Shown here one piece after another: positions 1 to 5,897 of a stretch of DNA of 6,319 nucleotides. This DNA is from Burkholderiaceae bacterium (GTDB taxonomy: Bacteria > Pseudomonadota > Gammaproteobacteria > Burkholderiales > Burkholderiaceae_C): positions 1-6,319 of the forward strand of contig JAIRRE010000353.1 in the NCBI GenBank assembly GCA_031256125.1, written 5' to 3'. A model generated the notes under the pieces. The model saw only the letters and a program-made list of their open reading frames with translations, did not search any database and had not been told where the DNA came from. Positions within the stretch are counted from its first letter, which is position 1; each line of letters opens with the position of its first letter. Made by a program: the position numbers and the translations under genes.

Positions 1-191
1 CCGTCGATGGGCACGCCCGGGCCATCGCGCCGGTTCAGAAATCGCCCCAGCGCTCCGCTGCCGCAGCCCAGATCAAGCACCCGCGCACCCGGTGCGATGC
101 GCGCGGCTAATACCGACAGCGACGTGCGCTCGTCATCCTTGATTTCTCGTTCATAGACATGCAAGGCTGATTCTTGTGGTGACTCAAACAT
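1..191 (-). CDS. Class I SAM-dependent methyltransferase, N-terminal part (cut by window edge)
   Basis: Reading the minus strand from the ATG at 191 gives 63 full codons before the window ends. Residues 38-49 read VLDLGCGSGALG, a textbook motif I (the glycine-rich S-adenosylmethionine-binding loop after the first beta strand of a Rossmann-like methyltransferase). The frame then runs on to VPID, where the next strand and its acidic turn would lie. The roughly 35 residues before motif I fit the usual lead-in helix. The rest of the enzyme, including the part that would reveal its substrate, is outside the window. It lies downstream of a glycosyltransferase on the same strand, but the 261-bp gap makes tight co-translation unlikely. 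No clear Shine-Dalgarno sequence precedes the ATG. A role in modifying a polysaccharide or its lipid carrier is inferred from context only; a different small-molecule target is equally possible. Confidence 0.8.
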   Translation of the reverse strand, partial: MFESPQESALHVYEREIKDDERTSLSVLAARIAPGARVLDLGCGSGALGRFLNRRDGPGVPID

Positions 192-360
192 GGATTAGAA
201 GTACCAGCACGGCGCCAAGAAAATTAATTACCCCGTTCCAAGAAGCAGGGCATAAACAACTCCCAACCCGTCAAAAACAGCTGATCTTCAGCCTGCCTTC
301 GCCGCGAGCAGCGGGGAATTCAACCCTGATAGATTAAACGGCCAAGTGTAAAAAGGAAAG

Positions 361-398
361 CATCCTTATGCTAGCAGAGAAAAAGCCATGCAAGGATG
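361..398. repeat. 7-bp inverted repeat in intergenic region
   Basis: CATCCTT (361-367) and AAGGATG (392-398) are exact reverse complements 24 bases apart. They lie in the gap 192-452 between the glycosyltransferase and methyltransferase genes, which is visibly richer in A and T than the flanking genes. A stem with a 24-base loop would be weak, and no T-tract follows it in the minus-strand direction, so this is a possible operator or a chance dyad. I found no convincing promoter for the methyltransferase gene in this gap. Confidence 0.3.
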
Positions 399-403
399 AG
401 TAC

Positions 404-456
404 CTATCGATAGTCTCGATCAGATCGACTCTGAAGAGTATGTAACTTTTTGTTAC
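404..456. repeat. Run of four short palindromes at the 3' end of the glycosyltransferase gene
   Basis: Four dyads follow each other with almost no spacing. They are CTATCGATAG (404-413, perfect), TCGATC-A-GATCGA (416-428), ACTCT-GA-AGAGT (428-439) and GTAAC-TTTTT-GTTAC (442-456). The last could form a 5-bp hairpin with a T5 loop, and it contains the glycosyltransferase stop codon (453-455, minus strand). The run sits where transcription of that gene would end, but no GC-rich stem followed by a T-tract is present. A role in termination, mRNA 3'-end stability or protein binding is speculative. Confidence 0.4.
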
Positions 457-1220
457 GAATTCCAACGCCGTATCAGCGCCCAATAGCGCCAGAAGGCGCG
501 ACTGGTCCACAATCGCAGCAGGCTGGTGATGTGCCAGCGCAGGTGTTTGAGCGTATGTTTGCTACTTCTTTGCCAGGCGTGTGTCACCGTCACTTGCGGC
601 ACATGCGTAACCTGCCAGCCAGCCAACAGCAGCCGCGCGCAGAGGTCGGCGTCTTCGCCATACAAGAAAAAGCGCGGGTCGAATCCTCGCACCTGCCGGA
701 AAGCCTCGGCTCGCGCGAGCATGAACATGCCCTTGACCCAACCGCCGCGCCGGGGTGGCATACCGGGACGCCCCAACAGACGGCGGCGCAACAGTTCCAG
801 TGGAGTGATGGGACCGCGCACGCCGTCCAGCGGTACGCCGTTGGGATCGACTTCCTGTGGCGCGAGGAGGGCGTCGCGCCCGGTCGCGCGCGCCAGCAGC
901 GCTGTCAGCGCATCGTTGGTTAGCCGCACATCCGGGTTGACGATCAGAAACCAGGCGCTGGCACAGCGCGCAAACGCCTGATTGTGGTTGGCGCCAAAGC
1001 CCTGAGGGCGAGCGTTAGCGATGATTTCGACCGGTACGCCAAAGTCTCCGGGCGCGAACGGCAACGGCTCGTGAACGTTACAGGTAACAATGACCCGGTC
1101 AACGACGGCGTGGCAATGCTGGTCCAAGTCTTGCAGCAGCAGCCCAACCAGATCGCCCTGCGCATGACTGACCACCGAAACGGTAACAGGCCGGGGTTGA
1201 CGACGAAAGGGCTGGGTCAT
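453..1220 (-). CDS. Family 2 glycosyltransferase, rhamnosyltransferase type
   Basis: The 255-residue product is a cytoplasmic GT-A fold glycosyltransferase that should move a sugar from a nucleotide donor onto a lipid-linked oligosaccharide. Visible hallmarks are the first strand PVTVSVVSH (11-19), the donor-site segment GFGANHNQA (74-82), NPDVRL (95-100, at the DxD-like metal/nucleotide position) and KGMFMLAR (163-170). GFDPRFFLYGEDADLC (179-194) follows, with the GED acid typical of the catalytic-base region, and then a His-rich segment near 214. This pattern is characteristic of the RfbF/WbbL-like rhamnosyltransferase group, but the sugar and acceptor cannot be read from sequence. The basic, Trp-rich C-terminus (residues 229-254) may touch the membrane. 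I chose the ATG at 1220 because the conserved domain starts about ten residues later. An in-frame GTG at 1283 would add 21 residues and has a better ribosome site. It is divergent from the initiating sugar transferase, supporting a shared polysaccharide pathway. Confidence 0.88.
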   Translation of the reverse strand: MTQPFRRQPRPVTVSVVSHAQGDLVGLLLQDLDQHCHAVVDRVIVTCNVHEPLPFAPGDFGVPVEIIANARPQGFGANHNQAFARCASAWFLIVNPDVRLTNDALTALLARATGRDALLAPQEVDPNGVPLDGVRGPITPLELLRRRLLGRPGMPPRRGGWVKGMFMLARAEAFRQVRGFDPRFFLYGEDADLCARLLLAGWQVTHVPQVTVTHAWQRSSKHTLKHLRWHITSLLRLWTSRAFWRYWALIRRWNS

Positions 1221-1289
1221 GGTGGGCGGCAAGCAAAGCGGACGGCACGGCGGCGACCTAGAATCCGCGCGATTCTCCCTCACCCGTTG

Positions 1290-1327
1290 TCCTCTCTCGG
1301 CGTGGGGTCGCGCGTTGCATCATTCTA
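1290..1327 (-). promoter_or_regulatory. Candidate -10 box and ribosome-binding site for the glycosyltransferase gene
   Basis: On the minus strand, TAGAAT (plus coordinates 1322-1327) matches the sigma-70 -10 consensus at five of six bases, but no good -35 lies 16-18 bases upstream. Further down, AGAGGA (1290-1295) stands seven bases before an in-frame GTG at 1281-1283. Together they would place a transcript start near 1315 and allow translation from the GTG rather than the ATG at 1220. The 146-bp divergent spacer must also hold the promoter for the sugar transferase gene, which I could not identify. Confidence 0.3.
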
Positions 1328-1366
1328 AAAAGCCGCCCGTTCCGTTTTTCCCTTTCTCCCCCATCC

Positions 1367-2893
1367 ATGTCCCGCCGCCGCGCCCGTTCCTCTTACCGCC
1401 TAGCTAGCAGCAAGCCGATCAGTGCCGTGCGCGCGCGCGCCGCCGCGCTGCTGGGTGCGGATGCGGCGGCGATGTTCATCGCCTGGCTAATCGCGGTAGC
1501 GCTCGCTTCGTGGAGCGGGCGCTCGGACTGGGGGCGGGAATGGTTTCCACTGGCAACGATCAGCGGGCGGCTGTACACGCTGATGGCGCTGCTGGTGATG
1601 GCGGCCCTGACGCTAGGCGGCCAGTATGTGCGGCGCGCGGCGTTCTGGGAGGAAACGCGCGTCGCCTGGCGGCAAGCTGTGCTGGCGGCGCTGGTAAATT
1701 TTGCGCTCAACTTCTTTCTGCAGGTCACCAATACCCGCACGCTGCCCGTGCTGGCGTGGGGGCTGGTACTGGTGCTGCTGCCACTGGGACGACTGCTGGC
1801 ACGCGAGGCGTTGATTGGACTGGGCTGCTGGTCGCGCGCGGTGCTCATTGTCGGCGCGGGCCGTACGGCCCAAGAGGCAGCGGAGGCAATCCAGCGCGAG
1901 CGGCATCTGGGGCTGCGCATCGTCGGTTTTGCTGAAATTCTCGCGCCATCTCTACAACCCGAACAACTGCCCGAACAGCGGCCGCAATGGGCATGGCGCT
2001 TGCCCGTGTACCCCTTGCGACCAGACAGAGGGCGGGACGCGGTGCAAGGCGTGGTACCGCTGGCGCGCCGACTGGGGTGCGAGGCGCTTGTTCTAGCCCT
2101 TGATGGCGCGGTTCCCCCCAAGCTAGCGGCGCTGGTGGGCCGTCTACACGCGCGGCAGTTCGAGGTTTTCGTCGCACAAACCTTGCAAGGCTTGCCGGTC
2201 CAAGGAATGCAGGCGCAACATTTTTTCAGCCATGACGTGCTGTTTCTGCGCTTGCAGCACCGATTGCTCAGCCCGCTGTCTCGCACCGTCAAGCGTGGTA
2301 CGGACGTGAGCATATCTGTACTATTGTTGCTGGCCTTCTCGCCGTTGATGGCGTGGGCCGCCTGGCGCATCTGGCGCGAGGACGGCGCGCCCGTGTTCTA
2401 CCGCCAGATGCGCGTTGGCCGTGGCGGCATGGACTTCGCGTTTATCAAATTCCGCACCATGGTACGCGAGGCGGAGACCATCCTGAACCACTGGGCGCAC
2501 GCCCAAACCGACCTGTACGCGCGCTACGAAGCGGGTAATTTCAAGCTCGACGATGACCCGCGCATACTGTCTGTAGGACGCTGGCTGCGGCGTCTGAGTA
2601 TCGACGAACTGCCGCAGTTGTGGAATGTACTGTGTGGCGACATGAGTCTGGTCGGCCCGCGCCCGCTGCTGCGGCGCGAGCTGTCGCGCTACCCCGCCGA
2701 CGCGCTGACGCTTTACGCGCAGGTGCGTCCAGGCATCACCGGGTTATGGCAAATCAGCGGCCGCAGCCACACCAGCTTTGAAGATCGCGCCAGCTATGAC
2801 AGTTGGTACGTGCGCAACTGGTCGCTGTGGGTGGACTGGGTCATCGTGTTCAAAACGGTTCCCGTGGTGCTTTCAGGGCGGGGAGCCATGTGA
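1367..2893 (+). CDS. WbaP/WcaJ-like polyprenyl-phosphate sugar-1-phosphate transferase
   Basis: This 508-residue inner-membrane enzyme transfers a sugar-1-phosphate from a UDP-sugar to undecaprenyl phosphate, the first membrane step of an exopolysaccharide, capsule or O-antigen unit. The N-terminal part has about four hydrophobic helices (near 28-49, 67-85, 103-120 and 125-145). A Rossmann-like CoA_binding_3-type region begins at VLIVGAGRTAQEA (159-171). The catalytic bacterial sugar transferase domain spans about 305-508. It opens with KRGTDVSIS and a re-entrant hydrophobic helix (309-333), then KFRTM (361-365), DDDPRI (395-400), the catalytic Asp-Glu pair in DELPQLWNV (413-421), GDMSLVGPRP (424-433) and PGITGLWQISGR (455-466). 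All signature motifs are intact and the length is normal for the long, WbaP-type subfamily. Donor sugar (galactose, glucose or other) is not decided. A pyrimidine-rich tract stands where a Shine-Dalgarno sequence would be expected. It is divergent from a glycosyltransferase and upstream of argB. Confidence 0.93.
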   Translation: MSRRRARSSYRLASSKPISAVRARAAALLGADAAAMFIAWLIAVALASWSGRSDWGREWFPLATISGRLYTLMALLVMAALTLGGQYVRRAAFWEETRVAWRQAVLAALVNFALNFFLQVTNTRTLPVLAWGLVLVLLPLGRLLAREALIGLGCWSRAVLIVGAGRTAQEAAEAIQRERHLGLRIVGFAEILAPSLQPEQLPEQRPQWAWRLPVYPLRPDRGRDAVQGVVPLARRLGCEALVLALDGAVPPKLAALVGRLHARQFEVFVAQTLQGLPVQGMQAQHFFSHDVLFLRLQHRLLSPLSRTVKRGTDVSISVLLLLAFSPLMAWAAWRIWREDGAPVFYRQMRVGRGGMDFAFIKFRTMVREAETILNHWAHAQTDLYARYEAGNFKLDDDPRILSVGRWLRRLSIDELPQLWNVLCGDMSLVGPRPLLRRELSRYPADALTLYAQVRPGITGLWQISGRSHTSFEDRASYDSWYVRNWSLWVDWVIVFKTVPVVLSGRGAM

Positions 2894-2911
2894 AAAAACG
2901 TCAGGCAGTCA

Positions 2912-2926
2912 GCCTAAAAATTAGGC
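2912..2926 (+). other. Small hairpin after the sugar transferase gene
   Basis: GCCTAA (2912-2917) and TTAGGC (2921-2926) form a 6-bp stem with an AAA loop, 19 bases past the sugar transferase stop codon. There is no T-tract after it, so it is not a standard intrinsic terminator. It may protect the mRNA end or act as a weak pause site ahead of the argB promoter. Confidence 0.35.
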
Positions 2927-2948
2927 CGTAATTAAATACGCTGAAGGT

Positions 2949-2998
2949 TTGGCCCCAAAGATATGTTAGTATATATAATATAACAATTCACTAACATA
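2949..2998 (+). promoter_or_regulatory. Candidate argB promoter inside a 9-bp inverted repeat
   Basis: A perfect -10 hexamer TATAAT (2974-2979) lies in an A/T-only stretch, 27 bases before the argB ATG. TTGGCC (2949-2954) is a possible -35, 19 bases from TATAAT or 17 bases from the overlapping TATATA (2972-2977). The -10 is framed by an exact inverted repeat, TATGTTAGT (2962-2970) and ACTAACATA (2990-2998), separated by 19 bases. A transcript starting near 2986 would lack the first arm, so the dyad is more likely a DNA-level operator than an RNA hairpin. The leader would be about 20 bases with no Shine-Dalgarno sequence. Confidence 0.5.
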
Positions 2999-3006
2999 CG
3001 CCGACA

Positions 3007-3900
3007 ATGACTGAGGACGTTCCTCTTTTTCCCACACATGCCAAGGCCGAAGTTTTGGCGCAGGCGCTGCCTTACATCCGTCGCTACCACGGCAAGACGA
3101 TGGTTATCAAATATGGCGGCAACGCTATGACCGACCCCAACTTGCAAACCGCTTTTGCCGAGGACGTGGTGCTGCTCAAGCTGGTGGGGATCAATCCGGT
3201 GGTAGTGCATGGCGGCGGACCGCAAATCGAGGCCGCGCTGGGGCGGCTGGGCAAGCAAGGGCGCTTTATCCAGGGAATGCGGGTCACCGATGCCGAAACC
3301 ATGGAGGTGGTCGAGTGGGTGCTGGCCGGCGAGGTGCAGCAGGACATTGTCGGCTTAATCAACCAGGCCGGCGGCAAGGCCGTCGGCTTGACTGGACGCG
3401 ACGGCGGCTTGATCCGCGCCGCACGTCTGAAGCTGCGCGACACCCACGACCCCGACGTATGGCATGACGTGGGGCAAGTCGGCGACATCCAGTCGATCGA
3501 CCCGGCGGTCGTGCGCGCTTTGCAGAGCGACCAATTTATTCCGGTGGTCAGCCCGATCGGTTTTGGCGAACACAATGAAAGCTACAACATCAACGCCGAC
3601 GTGGTGGCTGCGCGCTTGGCCATGGAGTTACAAGCGGAAAAACTTTTAATGCTCACCAATATCCCCGGTGTACTGGGCAAAGATGGGCAATTGCTGCCGG
3701 AACTTTCCACGTTCGGTATAGACGCTTTGATCAAGGAGGGAACAATTTCGGGAGGCATGATTCCAAAAATTTCCGGTGCACTGGAAGCAGCCAGAAGCGG
3801 CGTCAACGCCGTGCATATCATCGACGGACGGGTACCACACGCCATGTTGCTGGAGGTACTCTCCGATCAAGCTTTCGGTACCATGATCCGTAGCCATTGA
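3007..3900 (+). CDS. argB: Acetylglutamate kinase
   Basis: ArgB phosphorylates N-acetyl-L-glutamate with ATP to give N-acetylglutamyl 5-phosphate, the second step of arginine synthesis, in the cytoplasm. The 297-residue protein shows the amino acid kinase fold signatures: VIKYGGNAM (33-41) with the ATP-phosphate lysine K35, VVHGGGPQI (66-74) in the substrate loop, the MRVT segment with R92, YNINAD (193-198) with the organising aspartate, and ISGGMIPK (247-254) with the second catalytic lysine K254. About 30 residues precede the kinase core and form the N-terminal helix ([20 protein letters not shown]) known from hexameric, arginine-inhibited enzymes; the C-terminal QAFGTMI segment also fits that class. 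Feedback inhibition by arginine is therefore likely but inferred. The start is the first ATG after a promoter-like sequence. No ribosome site is obvious. No other arginine gene is in the window; slmA follows 120 bp later on the same strand. Confidence 0.97.
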   Translation: MTEDVPLFPTHAKAEVLAQALPYIRRYHGKTMVIKYGGNAMTDPNLQTAFAEDVVLLKLVGINPVVVHGGGPQIEAALGRLGKQGRFIQGMRVTDAETMEVVEWVLAGEVQQDIVGLINQAGGKAVGLTGRDGGLIRAARLKLRDTHDPDVWHDVGQVGDIQSIDPAVVRALQSDQFIPVVSPIGFGEHNESYNINADVVAARLAMELQAEKLLMLTNIPGVLGKDGQLLPELSTFGIDALIKEGTISGGMIPKISGALEAARSGVNAVHIIDGRVPHAMLLEVLSDQAFGTMIRSH

Positions 3901-3987
3901 GCGCGTCATTTCGAGAGGCAAACGGAAGGGATATTTACCACTGTTGCTAAAGTGAGACACCCTACACTCTCAAATGGAGTATCATCG

Positions 3988-4007
3988 CTAAGTTCTGTAA
4001 CACTTAG
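3988..4007. promoter_or_regulatory. Dyad upstream of slmA, possible operator
   Basis: CTAAGT (3988-3993) and ACTTAG (4002-4007) are exact reverse complements eight bases apart, ending 13 bases before the slmA ATG at 4021. The position is typical for an operator or 5' leader element of a TetR-family gene. The arms do not match the SlmA site GTGAGTACTCAC that I recall from Escherichia coli, so autoregulation is only a possibility. The rest of the argB-slmA spacer (3901-4020) shows no clear promoter or terminator. Confidence 0.35.
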
Positions 4008-4020
4008 ATACATTTTTTAT

Positions 4021-4710
4021 ATGTCTAACACGATTCAATCACTTTCCTTTGCACAAGCTCCTGTTGCGCCAGACCGCTTCTTTGCGGGTGTGCCCGTTGC
4101 TGAAGTTACCGTGCCTACCATCGCCGAGGAATCGGAACCCGTACCTGGCCGCCGCAAGCGCCTCAAGCCTGGCGAGCGGCGCGTGCAGATTCTGCAAACA
4201 CTGGCGCACATCCTCGAACAACCGGGCGGCGAGCGTGTCACCACCGCATTACTGGCCGGACGGCTGCAAGTGAGCGAAGCGGCGCTGTATCGGCACTTCG
4301 CCAGCAAGGCGCAAATGTTCGAAGCGCTGCTCGAACTCATCGAATCGGCGGTGGACGGCCTGGTCAGCGAAACCGCCAAAAGCACCGAACCGGGACGTGA
4401 ACGGATCGTGCAATTGGTTACGCGCATGTTGGCGTTTGCCGAAGCCAACCCGGGTTTGGGTCGTGTTATGGCGGGTGATGCGCTGGTGTTTGAACACGAG
4501 CGCCTGCAAAACCGCATGAACGCCATGTTCGAGCGCTTCGAGGCCGTGCTCAAACTGTGCCTGCAAGCCGACGGCGTGGCCGACTCGGTCACCGGCGCGG
4601 AATTGATCCTAGCCTTCACGCTGGGGCGCCTGCACCTGTGGTCGCGTACCGGCTTCACACGCAAGCCTTCGAACAATCTGCAAGCTTGCTTGACGCGGTT
4701 GCTGAGCTGA
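4021..4710 (+). CDS. slmA: Nucleoid occlusion factor SlmA (TetR family)
   Basis: SlmA is a DNA-bound inhibitor of FtsZ ring assembly that keeps division off the unsegregated chromosome. It has a TetR fold but acts mainly in cell division rather than as a classical repressor. The 229-residue product carries the SlmA-specific pattern: RRVQILQTLAHIL (53-65), a helix-turn-helix at about 74-96 ending SEAALYRHFASK, the NPGLGRVMAGDALVFEHERL stretch (143-162), and NRMNAMFERFEA (164-175). These line up well with the Escherichia coli protein as I remember it. It has about 45 extra, probably disordered residues before the conserved KPGERR; similar tails occur in Burkholderiales homologues. I chose the ATG at 4021. 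An in-frame GTG at 3952 would add 23 residues, but they look non-coding and would place the upstream dyad inside the gene. No strong ribosome site is visible. It follows argB and ends 54 bases before a strong terminator. Confidence 0.9.
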   Translation: MSNTIQSLSFAQAPVAPDRFFAGVPVAEVTVPTIAEESEPVPGRRKRLKPGERRVQILQTLAHILEQPGGERVTTALLAGRLQVSEAALYRHFASKAQMFEALLELIESAVDGLVSETAKSTEPGRERIVQLVTRMLAFAEANPGLGRVMAGDALVFEHERLQNRMNAMFERFEAVLKLCLQADGVADSVTGAELILAFTLGRLHLWSRTGFTRKPSNNLQACLTRLLS

Positions 4711-4764
4711 GAACCGTTTTTTGCCCCCCCGCATTCCTTTCCAGCGAACAGAAGGGAGTTGCGC

Positions 4765-4801
4765 AAACGGCCTTCATTCCACGATGAAGGCCGTTTTTTT
4801 T
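4765..4801 (+). terminator. Strong intrinsic terminator after slmA
   Basis: AAACGGCCTTCAT (4765-4777) pairs perfectly with ATGAAGGCCGTTT (4784-4796) around the loop TCCACG, giving a 13-bp stem followed by T through 4801 (eight consecutive T from 4794). This is a classic rho-independent terminator for slmA. In the reverse direction only three T follow the stem, so it would be a weak terminator for the convergent coaX, whose stop codon overlaps the T-tract. Confidence 0.93.
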
Positions 4802-5624
4802 ATGCCATTGCGCCCGCTACGATGGTGGGGACGGTAGAACTAGGCTGCTCCTTTGCCGCGCGCGCCTGCGCAATGACCAGCAAACCATCAAAAATCAGAC
4901 TTTCGATCAATTTAAAGGGCCGGGTCATGAAGGGCAGCATTTTCCAGCCCGCGCCGCCGGTCATGATGTACGCGGGGGAGCAGCCGCAGCGCTGTTCCAG
5001 GTGCCGTGCCATCAGCTCTACCGCACCGGCGATGGCGTAGGTGCCGCCGGATGTCAGCGCATCGCTGGTATTGGAGGGGAATTCGTGCACCTCGCCGGTG
5101 GGCACGTGCAGCCCGGCAGTGCCCGATTCGACTGCGCGCAGCATGATGCCGTGGCCAGGCAGAATCAAGCCGCCTAGGAATTTGCCCGACGCATCCACCG
5201 CCTCCACGGTAACCGCGGTACCGACCATAACCACCACCATCGGTCGCGCGGCGCCGCCGTTTTGACGCAGCGCGTGATGGCGCGCGCCGATCATGGCCAC
5301 CCAGCGATCGGCCCCCAGCCGCGCGGGCGCGTCATAGCCGTTGACCAGGCCCGCTTCGGCTTCGGAAGCGACCACCCAGCGCGGTTCCACCGACCACAGT
5401 TCCAGCATTTGTTCCTGCACTCGGCGACGCACAGCTTGGCTGGCAACCATGCAGCCGAGCATAGCCCGCGGCTCCGGCAGTCTGGCCCATGCGCCTTCGG
5501 CCAGACCGTCAATCTGTTCCAGAAATTCGGCGCCGCTGGCCAGTACCGCCGCGCCCGGTTCGGGCTGGTTATATAGGGTCCATTTCAGGCGCGTGTTACC
5601 CACGTCGATAGCCAGAAAACTCAT
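4800..5624 (-). CDS. coaX: Type III pantothenate kinase
   Basis: CoaX phosphorylates pantothenate with ATP, the first step of coenzyme A synthesis, in the cytoplasm. It belongs to the ASKHA fold and is unrelated to CoaA. The 274-residue product has the phosphate-binding [10 protein letters not shown] (6-15), GADRW (104-108) with the likely catalytic base D106, VGTAVTVE (134-141), FLGGLILPG (149-157) and the adenosine-site MTGGAG (221-226). The glutamate at 141 replaces the more common aspartate, but I recall the same residue in Comamonadaceae CoaX, so it should be functional. The last 18 or so residues ([18 protein letters not shown]) extend past the normal C-terminal helix. The ATG at 5624 puts the phosphate loop right at the N-terminus as in the family and has a modest GGAA upstream; a start at 5705 would add 27 unsupported residues. 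It is convergent with slmA and not next to birA, its frequent partner. Confidence 0.95.
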   Translation of the reverse strand: MSFLAIDVGNTRLKWTLYNQPEPGAAVLASGAEFLEQIDGLAEGAWARLPEPRAMLGCMVASQAVRRRVQEQMLELWSVEPRWVVASEAEAGLVNGYDAPARLGADRWVAMIGARHHALRQNGGAARPMVVVMVGTAVTVEAVDASGKFLGGLILPGHGIMLRAVESGTAGLHVPTGEVHEFPSNTSDALTSGGTYAIAGAVELMARHLEQRCGCSPAYIMTGGAGWKMLPFMTRPFKLIESLIFDGLLVIAQARAAKEQPSSTVPTIVAGAMA

Positions 5625-5653
5625 GTGCTTTTCCGAGTCTGATTTCCAGACAC

Positions 5654-5683
5654 AATATAGCCGACATGTCAACGCTGCGGCAA
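5654..5683 (-). promoter_or_regulatory. Candidate coaX promoter
   Basis: On the minus strand, TTGCCG (plus coordinates 5678-5683) and TATATT (5654-5659) are separated by 18 bases and match the sigma-70 consensus at four and five of six positions. The predicted start would leave a leader of about 20-25 bases before the coaX ATG at 5624. A perfect TTGACA also occurs within the spacer, but no -10 lies at a proper distance from it. Confidence 0.45.
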
Positions 5684-5781
5684 GTGCAGTTTCGGACCAC
5701 CGCACGCACCCGGTCCGTTGATCGTGTTAATCAAGCTCCCAGAGCAACGCTAAATAAATCTAGGCGATCAGCGAAAGGCAT

Positions 5782-5825
5782 TCTTGTAACCCGTCTTGTA
5801 TAAGACGCATCATGCCCAAGCGTCT
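5782..5825. repeat. Nested direct and inverted repeats upstream of coaX
   Basis: TCTTGTA occurs twice with a 12-base period (5782-5788 and 5794-5800). The second copy overlaps a dyad, CGTCTT-GTAT-AAGACG (5792-5807). The right arm of that dyad, AGACGC (5803-5808), can pair instead with GCGTCT (5820-5825). Three segments thus offer two mutually exclusive pairings. The cluster is about 100-140 bp upstream of the candidate coaX promoter. It could be an operator or an RNA switch in read-through transcripts, but chance is possible. Confidence 0.35.
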
Positions 5826-5877
5826 GATTCTGTATTGACACATGGATTGCCCCAGGTTTCTCGTTATCACGCTGTGC

Positions 5878-5897
5878 GTCAGCCCCCTGGGGCTGGC
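5878..5897 (-). other. GC-rich hairpin downstream of the dehydrogenase gene
   Basis: Positions 5878-5885 pair with 5890-5897 in an 8-bp stem (one G-T wobble) around a 4-base loop, 57 bases past the dehydrogenase stop codon. No T-tract follows on either strand, so it is not a standard intrinsic terminator. It may act as an mRNA 3'-end structure or weak terminator. Confidence 0.4.

Noticed and set aside
450..981. Plus-strand open frames opposite the glycosyltransferase gene
   Set aside because: No recognisable domains; the minus strand encodes an intact conserved glycosyltransferase over the same bases.
1427..1440. 14-base alternating GTGCGC... tract with Z-DNA potential
   Set aside because: It lies in the coding sequence for an Arg/Ala-rich segment of the sugar transferase and is readily explained by GC-rich codon use.
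1393..2370. Long minus-strand open frame opposite the sugar transferase gene
   Set aside because: It is rich in Ser, Arg, Ala and Thr with no domain, as expected for an antisense frame of a GC-rich gene with clear motifs on the other strand.
2962..2998. ArgR operator (ARG box) at argB
   Set aside because: Only an isolated ATTCA half matches; the inverted repeat does not fit the TGAAT-N4-ATTCA pattern.
5201..5222. Glutamate instead of aspartate in the CoaX GTAVTVE motif as a sign of lost activity
   Set aside because: I recall the same substitution in Comamonadaceae CoaX, and all other signature residues are intact.
5718..5734. TTGAT...ATCAA resembling an FNR/Anr box upstream of coaX
   Set aside because: The spacer is seven bases, not the four required by the FNR consensus.
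5835..5840. Perfect TTGACA on the plus strand as a -35 box
   Set aside because: No -10-like hexamer lies 16-18 bases downstream, and no plus-strand gene follows.
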